Source: Bacteroidota bacterium (GTDB lineage: Bacteria > Bacteroidota > Bacteroidia > J057). From it: DNA of 7,540 bases. Below, one piece after another: positions 1-6,053 of this stretch. Location of the stretch: positions 1 through 7,540 of the forward strand of contig RDXT01000624.1 in NCBI GenBank assembly GCA_004292985.1, given 5' to 3'. The notes beneath the pieces were generated by a model. That model was given only the letters and a program-made list of their open reading frames with translations. It ran no database searches and was not told where the DNA came from. Numbering within the stretch: the first letter of the stretch is position 1; each line of letters starts with the position of its first letter. Both the position numbers and the translations under genes were made by a program.

Positions 1-368
1 CCGGAGAGTTTATCTATGTAAAACCGCTGCTGAATGAGGCCACGGAAAAAAATCCATTTACACAGGAAAGCCGCGAATATCCGGTAGATTTTGCCTATCC
101 GATCCTGGAACGATACACCCTGATACTCAGCCCGCCCGAAGGCTATGTGATTGAAGAACTCCCCAAGCCCGCATCTTTTTCCATGCCGGGAGGTGCGGCC
201 AAATTTACCCTGAATGCCGCTGTAGCCGCCGGAAATGTGCAGCTGATTTCTACGGTCGAGCTGAAACAAGTGAGTTTTTATCCGGAAGAATACTCCGCGC
301 TGAAACAGTTTTTCGATCTGATTGTGGCCAAACAATCCGAGCAGATTGTGCTGAAAAAAGTCAACTGA
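1..368 (+). CDS. C-terminal end of a DUF3857/transglutaminase-like exported protein (5' partial)
   Basis: The reading frame is open from base 3 and runs off the left edge, so only about the last 121 residues are visible; it ends at TGA 366-368. The fragment holds no catalytic domain. It shows the beta-rich tail typical of Bacteroidota DUF3857/transglutaminase/DUF3858 proteins: a segment reading YPVDFAYPILERYTLIL, then PPEGYVIEELP, then a short helix near the end (EYSALKQFFDLIVAKQSEQIVL). The 'P-x-GY-x-[IP]-E' piece and the closing YxxLkqFfd-type helix have counterparts at the C-terminus of the next gene (GYAPEGIP and YDSLREFLRQVV). I therefore infer that the two are tandem paralogues. Family members carry signal peptides and are thought to act outside the cytoplasm; their biochemical role is not established. 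The assignment rests on recalled family pattern plus the neighbour, so family membership is fairly likely and function is unknown. Confidence 0.75.
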   Translation, partial: GEFIYVKPLLNEATEKNPFTQESREYPVDFAYPILERYTLILSPPEGYVIEELPKPASFSMPGGAAKFTLNAAVAAGNVQLISTVELKQVSFYPEEYSALKQFFDLIVAKQSEQIVLKKVN

Positions 369-389
369 GCCTCTTACACATCCCCCTTT

Positions 390-2321
390 ATGCAAAAGAT
401 ACTTACGTTTTTCCTTTGCTGCACCCTCTTGCGGGTCGTAGCAGCGCCTCCTGCGGGTGGTCCTGTATATCCGGCTTCGGGCATTCCCGCCGAACTCAAA
501 ACCGGAGCAAATGCGGTGGTTCGAAACCATGAAGAGGTTTTTACGATCACAGGGCCGGGCACAGCTACGCTGGCGGTAACGCATGCCGTTACGATTTTGT
601 CGAAAAGCGCGGTTGACTTTCACTCGCATGCCATCGTGTATTTCGACAACAAGCTGGTGAAGGCCAATATTCTCTCGGTGATAGCCTATGATGCCCTGGG
701 CAAAGAAATTTCCCGGATGAAAAAAAGCGATATCATCGAAGGGAGCGCGGTCAGCGGCGGAACCTTATATCAGGACGATAAATACAAGGCGGTCATTGCC
801 CAAAGTGATGCATTCCCTTATACCCTTGTGTATTCTTATGTCGAAGAGCGCAACGGATTGCTTTTTTACCCCTACTGGACTCCCCAGGAGACAGAGGATG
901 TGGCCGTGCAATACGCATCTCTGAAAGTACTGGCCCCTTCCGGAATGAAGGTTCGCTACCGGGAGAACATGCTCGATGAAAGCGTATCTGTCAGCCAGGC
1001 TGGCGAACAAACCTCTTATTTCTGGGAAATCAGCAACCGGAAAGCCATCCGGAAAGAGCCCTATGGCCCTCCCTTCGACCTGCAAACACCATCGGTGCGG
1101 CTGGCCCCCAGCGAGTTTGAATTTGGCGGATACCGGGGAAATATGAGCACATGGGAAGACCTGGGTGTTTTTTTCGCCAAATTAAATGAGGGAAGGGATG
1201 TTTTGCCCCCGGAACTGGCAGGCAAAGTAACAGAAATGGTAAAAGATGCGGCAAGTCCGGAGGAAAAAGTGCGCATTCTGTACGAGTACATGCAAAAAAG
1301 TACCCGCTATGTGAGTGTGCAGTTAAATATTGGCGGATTTCAAACCTATGATGCCGCGTATGTATATACAAATGGCTATGGTGACTGTAAAGCCCTGACC
1401 AACTACATGATGAGTATGCTGAAGCATACCGGCATTCCCTCTTACCCTGCCCTTGTACGTGCCGGGGTAGGCACGCCTGATATTACGACTGACTTTCCTT
1501 CGGATCAGTTTAACCACGTGATCCTCTGTATTCCCCTCGCTGCCGATACCCTCTGGTTAGAATGTACCTCCTCCGAAAATGCCAGCGGCTACCTTGGCAG
1601 TTTCACCGAAGACCGCCACGTGTTGCTCACGGGCCTGAACAACAGCAAACTGATCCGCACCCATTTCCGCCGTCCGGAAGAAAATCTCCAGTTCCGGGAG
1701 GCCGATATTTTTATCAATCCCGACGGAAGCGCACGTATCCGCTACTCGATCACCGCCAGCGGCCACCAGCAGGACGCAATGCAGCAGGTAGATCATGGCC
1801 TGGCTGCCAAAGAAAAGGAGGATTGGGTGCGCAGGCAGATTCCGCTGAGCAGTTACGAGCTGGTCAAATGGGAGTTGAAGCCCCTTTCAGGCGGATTTAA
1901 CCCGGTTTCGCGCTTGGATATCGAAATGAATGCCCGCAATTGCGCTACGCTGTCCAACAAGCGCCTCTTTCTGAACCTCAACCTGCTTTCGCCCCCAATG
2001 TCTGTGCCCGAAGCATCCGCTACGCCCCGCACGCAACCTGTGTGGTGGAATTCGACCTTTCTCGACAAAGACTCGATCAATTTTCACATTCCCGCAGGCT
2101 ATGCCCCCGAAGGCATCCCACCTGCGGCAGACCTGAGTTCGGATTTTGGCGAATATCATAGCGCCGTGCAAACGCCTGACGAGCAGACACTTATATATCT
2201 TCGCAGCCTGCGGATGGAGCGCACACAGGTGCCTGCGCCCGTGTATGACAGCCTGCGCGAGTTTCTCCGGCAGGTAGTCAAAGCCGACAAGGTGCAGGCT
2301 GTGATGAACGGGAAGTCCTGA
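390..2321 (+). CDS. Exported DUF3857 / transglutaminase-like protein (643 aa)
   Basis: This is a complete protein with an N-terminal signal peptide (hydrophobic residues about 4-18, cleavage probably after the Ala pair at 18-19). The DUF3857 beta-rich domain spans roughly residues 40-230. A transglutaminase-like (papain-fold) domain follows at about 280-420, and a C-terminal DUF3858-like beta region at about 430-620 ends in a helix. The catalytic core is intact: nucleophile Cys333 in GYGDCKALT, preceded by the family signature RYVSVQLNIGGFQ; His376 in FNHVIL; and an acidic third position in WLECTS, where Glu391 replaces the usual Asp. It starts 21 bases after the stop of the upstream paralogue, so the two are probably co-transcribed; no Shine-Dalgarno is visible, as is usual in this phylum. 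The transglutaminase fold could mean peptidase, amidase or cross-linking activity, and the substrate is unknown. The family call is firm; the function is not. Confidence 0.93.
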   Translation: MQKILTFFLCCTLLRVVAAPPAGGPVYPASGIPAELKTGANAVVRNHEEVFTITGPGTATLAVTHAVTILSKSAVDFHSHAIVYFDNKLVKANILSVIAYDALGKEISRMKKSDIIEGSAVSGGTLYQDDKYKAVIAQSDAFPYTLVYSYVEERNGLLFYPYWTPQETEDVAVQYASLKVLAPSGMKVRYRENMLDESVSVSQAGEQTSYFWEISNRKAIRKEPYGPPFDLQTPSVRLAPSEFEFGGYRGNMSTWEDLGVFFAKLNEGRDVLPPELAGKVTEMVKDAASPEEKVRILYEYMQKSTRYVSVQLNIGGFQTYDAAYVYTNGYGDCKALTNYMMSMLKHTGIPSYPALVRAGVGTPDITTDFPSDQFNHVILCIPLAADTLWLECTSSENASGYLGSFTEDRHVLLTGLNNSKLIRTHFRRPEENLQFREADIFINPDGSARIRYSITASGHQQDAMQQVDHGLAAKEKEDWVRRQIPLSSYELVKWELKPLSGGFNPVSRLDIEMNARNCATLSNKRLFLNLNLLSPPMSVPEASATPRTQPVWWNSTFLDKDSINFHIPAGYAPEGIPPAADLSSDFGEYHSAVQTPDEQTLIYLRSLRMERTQVPAPVYDSLREFLRQVVKADKVQAVMNGKS

Positions 2322-2333
2322 AAATTACTTCTT
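2310..2333 (+). terminator. Weak candidate hairpin at a convergent gene junction
   Basis: GAAGT at 2312-2316 can pair with ACTTC at 2327-2331, extended by two G-U pairs in the plus-strand transcript (2310-2311 with 2332-2333). The 10-base loop contains both stop codons. A pyrimidine-rich run (cttctcttcttcc) follows on the plus strand. The stem is short and AT-rich, and it lies within the coding end of the opposite gene, so this is only a possible termination site for the DUF3857 gene. Confidence 0.18.
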
Positions 2334-2909
2334 CTTCTCTTCTTCCTTGATTCCCAGACGCTCTTTGATGATGGGAGTCACGTTCAGGGTAGTATCGGCA
2401 TAGAGCAGTGCAGAAGCGTCGTAGATCATGGCGAAGCCCTGCTCTTTGCCTACCAGTTTGATCATCGAGTCCACGCGGGACATGATGGGAGCGTAGAGTT
2501 TTTCGCGCTCGATGCCGATTTCCTGCTGGGAGCCTGCCTGCATTTGCTGAAGGCGGCCTTCCATGGCGGTGAGTTCCTGTACGCGGGCCTCCTGGTCTTT
2601 CTGGGAGAGAAGGATACCTTCTTCCTGGAGTTTCTGAACGCCTGCCTGGTACTTCTGGGCGAGGTCCTGGAAGGAGCTTTCTTTGCTGCGGGCAAAAGCT
2701 TCGAGTTTGGAGTCGGCGGCTTTTACTTCCGGCATCAGGGCCAGAATTTCCATCGTGTTGATATAGCCTACTTTCGGGCCAACAGGCTTACCGGAAGAGT
2801 CTGACATAAACACCGGAGCAGCAGCGGGGGCGGCAGGCTGCTGCTTGCAGGCAGCAAGTCCGAGCACCACACAGACCGGGAAAATGATATGATATACAGA
2901 AATGCGCAT
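2325..2909 (-). CDS. OmpH/Skp-family outer membrane chaperone-like lipoprotein
   Basis: This is a Skp/OmpH-type protein of 194 residues. An N-terminal signal sequence ends in a lipobox LAAC with the lipidated Cys at residue 21. A Pro/Ala-rich linker of about 15 residues follows, then the OmpH module: VGYINTMEILALMPEV opens the body, a long Gln/Glu/Lys-rich coiled coil runs through the middle (about 65-135), and the closing beta element FAMIYDASALLYAD precedes TPIIKERLGI and a Lys/Glu tail. Skp trimers hold unfolded outer-membrane proteins in the periplasm; here the lipid anchor would tether the chaperone to a membrane. An alternative in-frame ATG 18 bases upstream (2927) would add MFNPTL. I prefer 2909 because a TAnnTTTG promoter element at 2940-2947 would put transcription initiation only 6-7 bases before the upstream ATG. 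The gene is convergent with the DUF3857 gene (3 bases between stops). The family call is strong; the partners are inferred. Confidence 0.9.
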   Translation of the reverse strand: MRISVYHIIFPVCVVLGLAACKQQPAAPAAAPVFMSDSSGKPVGPKVGYINTMEILALMPEVKAADSKLEAFARSKESSFQDLAQKYQAGVQKLQEEGILLSQKDQEARVQELTAMEGRLQQMQAGSQQEIGIEREKLYAPIMSRVDSMIKLVGKEQGFAMIYDASALLYADTTLNVTPIIKERLGIKEEEKKK

Positions 2910-2939
2910 CAGCGTAGGGTTGAACATTGATTATCCCTG

Positions 2940-2970
2940 CAAAACTACGGAAAAATGTGAGTATGTAAAA
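2940..2970 (-). promoter_or_regulatory. Putative Bacteroidetes-type promoter for the OmpH/Skp lipoprotein
   Basis: On the minus strand, TAGTTTTG (2947-2940) is an exact match to the TAnnTTTG -7 element of the Bacteroidetes primary sigma factor. A weak -33 match (TTTT in place of TTTG, 2970-2967) lies 19 bases upstream, within the known 19-21 spacing. Initiation about 6-7 bases downstream would give a leader of about 24 bases to the ATG at 2909, which supports that start over the ATG at 2927. It is a sequence match only. Confidence 0.5.
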
Positions 2971-3021
2971 TTTGATACAAGGTTGTATATTAGGCCGGAA
3001 CATCAACTCCTGTTTCACCTT

Positions 3022-3597
3022 ATGATTTCCCTGGATCTGTTTTGCTGGGCGCTTGCTTTTTTGGGATTTATCATGAAACTCTACAACCTGCCGGGCGCGG
3101 AAGCGGTCCTGGTATTGTCTCTGGGCCTGCTGGCGACGACTTATATGCTGGCTCCTTATCTGAACCGTTACCGGAACATCGCCGAGAAGATTTTGCCGGG
3201 GATTTACTTTCATACCGATACCGCACAAAGCCTGATCAGCATCTATATGTTTGGCGTTTCAGCGGCGCTGGTCGTCGTTGGTTCCCTGACAAAACTGATG
3301 CTCTGGCCCAACAGTAAATTTCTCTTGTCGCTGGGTGCGGGTGCGCTGCTGCTTTTTCTGGCCGTTTCTTTTTACTGGCGCAGCCGCTCGGCCATCACCT
3401 ACAACCGCCGCCTGGCGACGCGGGGCATCCTCAATCTGGTGATTGCCGTGGGCATGCTGCTGCTCTCCGACAGCCGTCTGGCAGATATGTATTACAGCCA
3501 TGACCCCGACTACGCCCGCGTGGTGAAACGCGCCCTGCTGCACCCGGATGACCCGGAGGTGCGAAAGCAGCTCGAAGAAGCCCGGCCAAAGCCCTGA
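3022..3597 (+). CDS. Polytopic membrane protein with duplicated GldL-like hairpin motif, function unknown
   Basis: This is a 191-residue, strongly hydrophobic protein with about five predicted membrane helices (roughly 5-19, 27-44, 68-88, 99-117 and 134-149). Its soluble C-terminal tail ends in a short charged helix (HPDDPEVRKQLEEARPKP). Two similar segments stand out: GFIMKLYNLPGA (residues 15-26) and GSLTKLMLWPNS (87-98). Each has a Lys five residues before a Pro, with hydrophobic stretches on both sides and an LSLG further on. The pattern K-x4-P-[GN]-[AS] resembles the turn between the two helices of the gliding/T9SS motor protein GldL (recalled as KIMHWPGA-like), but no gldK, M or N gene is nearby, so that role is not supported. 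I chose ATG 3022; an open frame upstream to 2902 gives 40 hydrophilic residues that overlap the opposite gene's start and promoter. It is divergent from the OmpH-like gene and convergent with the hexosaminidase. I do not recognise a named family. Confidence 0.8.
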   Translation: MISLDLFCWALAFLGFIMKLYNLPGAEAVLVLSLGLLATTYMLAPYLNRYRNIAEKILPGIYFHTDTAQSLISIYMFGVSAALVVVGSLTKLMLWPNSKFLLSLGAGALLLFLAVSFYWRSRSAITYNRRLATRGILNLVIAVGMLLLSDSRLADMYYSHDPDYARVVKRALLHPDDPEVRKQLEEARPKP

Positions 3598-3600
3598 TTA

Positions 3601-5928
3601 TCAGTCAACCACAATTTCATCTGCAAAGAGCCAGCCTTTGTTGCCAGCCCCCGCATGCCATGCAGGTAGTTTTCCAATCGAGCGGGCCGTTACGCGGACA
3701 TAGCGTGCTTCGACCGGCTCGACCGTTACGCTGCTGATCCGCAGTTGGGTATCGGAGCCCTCTTCGGCTGCATCCGGGTTGGGGCGCTCGCCGAGGTTTG
3801 TATAGGATTTACCATCTGCCGAAACCGAAAAACGCACCTCGGCAGGCATGAAGATCCAGTCCGAGGGCTTATGCAAAAAGGAGACAGAGATCGTTTTTAC
3901 AGGGGTTAATTCTCCCAGGTCAATCACAATATCTGCATCGCTTCCTTCAAATCCGGTGTACACATCCCCGATCAGGCTGAGGCTGCCGCGCACACCATCT
4001 ACCAGCGCATAGGGGCCGGGCGTATAGGGGGCTTTGGGCGGTGTGAGGTAGCTCACTTTTTTACCGGAGGCTTTGTGTACCAGGAAGTTGCGCTCAAACA
4101 GCGGCCCCTGTAGCTGTCCGTTGTTAAATGCTGCCGCCTTAAAAATCACGCTCTGGGTAATAGCGACCGGGCCTGCGTAGGGCGTGGAGCTGGAAGAAGG
4201 TTCTTTCCCATCGAGGGTATAAAAAATTGCGGCATTGTTATTCGTGCTCAGCTGCACCGTTAGTTTTCCGGTAGCCGAGTCCACGAGGGCCTCTCCTTTC
4301 AGGTCATAAAAACGCGGCGAGGCATTCACCCCGATGATGTGCAGGCGGTCGAGCAGAGCAGGCAGACGACTGGAAAAACCGCTCCAGGAACGCTGCTCTG
4401 CGGGTGACCAGACTACCTCTGCTACTGCCGATGCGCGGGGATAAGTCATGTACTCGGCATAGTCTCCATCGGCGATGTATTCAGTCCAGAGATTGGCCTG
4501 GGCGCCCAGGATATAGCGGGCCTCTTCGGCTGTGAGCGAATCGGGCACAGGCTCATATCCATATACCTTTTCAAGGGGAAGGAAACCGCCGATTGCCAGG
4601 GGTTCTTTCTCCGGATTTGCCTGATAATAATCAATATACAGATACGAAGTCGGCGACATAATGACCTCGTGTTTCTGGCGGGCAGCGGCAATACCGCCCC
4701 CGATCCCCCGCCAGGACATCACCGTAGCGTCGGGCGCGAGGCCTCCTTCGAGAATTTCATCCCAGCCGATGATGCGGCGGCCTTTGGAGTTGACAAAACG
4801 CTCGATCCGGCGGATAAAATAGCTTTGCAGTTCGTGGGCATCGCGCAGCCCCTCCTGCTTCATCAGCTGGCGGCAGAATGCACTTTCTTCCCAGCGTTTT
4901 TTGGGACACTCATCGCCCCCGATGTGGATGTAGCGCGAAGGAAACAAGTCCATCACCTCTGTCAGTACATCTTCCAGAAACTGAAAGGTCGTGTCCGAGG
5001 GGCAAAATACCTCTTCAGAAACGCCCCATTTGCTTGCCACTTCAAAAGGGCCTTCGGTGCAGGCCAGATGCGGATACGAAGCCAGGGCCGCCTGGGCATG
5101 GCCGGGCATTTCGATTTCGGGAATGATGGTCACATAACGTTCCTGCGCATATTTTACCACTTCCCGGATTTCATCCTGCGTATAAAAACCGCCGTAGCGC
5201 TTTTTGTCATAGTTTTCAGCGCCTTCGCCCAGTTTTCCGATCAGGGTCTGGTTACGGAAAGCGCCAATTTCGGTCAGCCTCGGATATTTTTTAATCTCGA
5301 TGCGCCAGCCCTGGTCGTCGGTGAGGTGCCAGTGAAAGGTGTTCATTTTGTGCAGGGCCAGCACGTCGATGTATTTTTTGATAAACTCCACCGGAAAAAA
5401 GTGGCGCGACACATCTAACATCAGTCCGCGGTGGACAAAACGGGGTGCGTCTTCTATTTCGATGGCCGGCACTGCATACTGCACCGCTTCGCCGGAGGGT
5501 TTTTCCGCCGCTGCCGGGAGCATCTGGCGCAGGGTCTGAAAACCGTAGAAAAGTCCTGCGGGCGTTTTGGCGGCAATGTTTATCCCTTCGGGCCGCACCG
5601 TGAGGCGGTAGCCTTCGGCATGCGTGATCTGGGGATCCAACTGGAAAAACACATAGTCTTTTCCCTGCGGACGGCCGTAGGCAGGCTTGTATGCGTAGCC
5701 GCTGGTTTTGTTCAGAAAGGCCGCAAACACATTCGCCACCCTCAGCACTTCCTCATTTCCTTCGAGGGCATAAAACGTGGTCGAAGGCGTGAACACAAAT
5801 ACGCCCTCTTTTTTGTCCATCCGGGCCGGAAGCGGAACAATCTGGGAAGAGCCTGTGATAACAACAGGTTTTTTACAAGCCGTAAGGCCTGCCAGGAGGA
5901 TACAAAGGAGAGCAATCTGGCGGTTCAT
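3601..5928 (-). CDS. Beta-N-acetylhexosaminidase lipoprotein, GH20 family
   Basis: The 775-residue enzyme should remove terminal beta-linked GlcNAc/GalNAc from chitin oligomers or glycans by substrate-assisted retaining catalysis. A signal peptide ends in the lipobox LTAC (Cys18), so it is lipid-anchored; the following KKPVV lacks the acidic residues expected of a surface-export signal. A GH20b domain (about 28-155) precedes the catalytic barrel (about 160-515), which starts at FVHRGLMLDVSRHF. Key motifs are HWHLTDDQGWR (199-209), PEIEMPGHAQA with His277, and HIGGDE with the catalytic pair Asp339-Glu340. Substrate-pocket aromatics and acids appear in GWDE (Trp389), MSWRG (Trp406) and NLWTEY (Trp481, Glu483). 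The C-terminus carries a chitobiase/hexosaminidase C-terminal module (about 550-615, YTLDGKEPSSSSTPYAGP) and a discoidin/F5-8-type beta-sandwich (about 635-775, VIDLGEL to RYVRVTARSIG), probably for glycan binding. The stop lies 3 bases from the convergent membrane-protein gene. No SusC/SusD pair is visible, so it is not obviously in a polysaccharide utilisation locus. Confidence 0.97.
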   Translation of the reverse strand: MNRQIALLCILLAGLTACKKPVVITGSSQIVPLPARMDKKEGVFVFTPSTTFYALEGNEEVLRVANVFAAFLNKTSGYAYKPAYGRPQGKDYVFFQLDPQITHAEGYRLTVRPEGINIAAKTPAGLFYGFQTLRQMLPAAAEKPSGEAVQYAVPAIEIEDAPRFVHRGLMLDVSRHFFPVEFIKKYIDVLALHKMNTFHWHLTDDQGWRIEIKKYPRLTEIGAFRNQTLIGKLGEGAENYDKKRYGGFYTQDEIREVVKYAQERYVTIIPEIEMPGHAQAALASYPHLACTEGPFEVASKWGVSEEVFCPSDTTFQFLEDVLTEVMDLFPSRYIHIGGDECPKKRWEESAFCRQLMKQEGLRDAHELQSYFIRRIERFVNSKGRRIIGWDEILEGGLAPDATVMSWRGIGGGIAAARQKHEVIMSPTSYLYIDYYQANPEKEPLAIGGFLPLEKVYGYEPVPDSLTAEEARYILGAQANLWTEYIADGDYAEYMTYPRASAVAEVVWSPAEQRSWSGFSSRLPALLDRLHIIGVNASPRFYDLKGEALVDSATGKLTVQLSTNNNAAIFYTLDGKEPSSSSTPYAGPVAITQSVIFKAAAFNNGQLQGPLFERNFLVHKASGKKVSYLTPPKAPYTPGPYALVDGVRGSLSLIGDVYTGFEGSDADIVIDLGELTPVKTISVSFLHKPSDWIFMPAEVRFSVSADGKSYTNLGERPNPDAAEEGSDTQLRISSVTVEPVEARYVRVTARSIGKLPAWHAGAGNKGWLFADEIVVD

Positions 5929-5950
5929 GCAGGAATCGTTTCTTGGGGTT

Positions 5951-5981
5951 CAATATACATAAATACGAGTATCAAAAACAA
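5951..5981 (-). promoter_or_regulatory. Weak putative promoter for the hexosaminidase gene
   Basis: On the minus strand, TTG (5981-5979) is followed after 21 bases by TATATTG (5957-5951), a partial match to the Bacteroidetes TTTG/TAnnTTTG pair. The -7 element departs from consensus in its last two positions. The distance to the ATG (22 bases) is sensible. Supporting evidence is limited to position and partial motif. Confidence 0.28.
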
Positions 5982-5994
5982 CGACTCTTCGCAA

Positions 5995-6002
5995 TATATT
6001 TA
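5995..6002 (+). promoter_or_regulatory. Possible -7 element for the glycosyltransferase gene
   Basis: TATATTTA matches TAnnTTTG at all but the last base and lies about 50 bases before the ATG at 6054, in the 125-base divergent intergenic stretch. The same octamer forms the -7 of the better promoter at 7141-7148. No -33 TTTG is found at the right distance upstream, so this is a weak call. The rest of the 5929-6053 stretch holds nothing else I can support. Confidence 0.25.
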
Positions 6003-6053
6003 TTCCCGAAGCGCTTGCATCTGCTCAGGCAGGAAAAAACCGTATATTGCCTT

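Noticed and set aside
2902..3021. Forty-residue N-terminal extension of the membrane protein (ATG at 2902)
   Set aside because: It is hydrophilic, not membrane-like, and overlaps the start codon and promoter of the opposite OmpH-like gene; the ATG at 3022 sits right before the first hydrophobic helix.
3001..3021. A promoter for the membrane-protein gene
   Set aside because: Nearby candidates (TAAAATTTG at 2966-2974, TTTG at 2971-2974) do not give a correctly spaced -33/-7 pair.
4669..5418. Long plus-strand open frame of 249 codons inside the hexosaminidase
   Set aside because: It lies antisense to a strongly supported GH20 gene, its translation shows no family motif, and such frames are expected opposite GC-rich coding sequence.
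6009..6032. Short palindrome AAGCGCTT (6009-6016) and a CTGC/GCAG mini-hairpin (6021-6032) as an operator or terminator
   Set aside because: Arms of four bases are too short to separate from chance, and no T-run follows.
5943..6053. Thirty-seven-residue N-terminal extension of the glycosyltransferase (ATG at 5943)
   Set aside because: GT4 enzymes begin at the first beta strand (MKIALIHY), which is at 6054; the extra stretch is AT-rich intergenic DNA between divergent genes.
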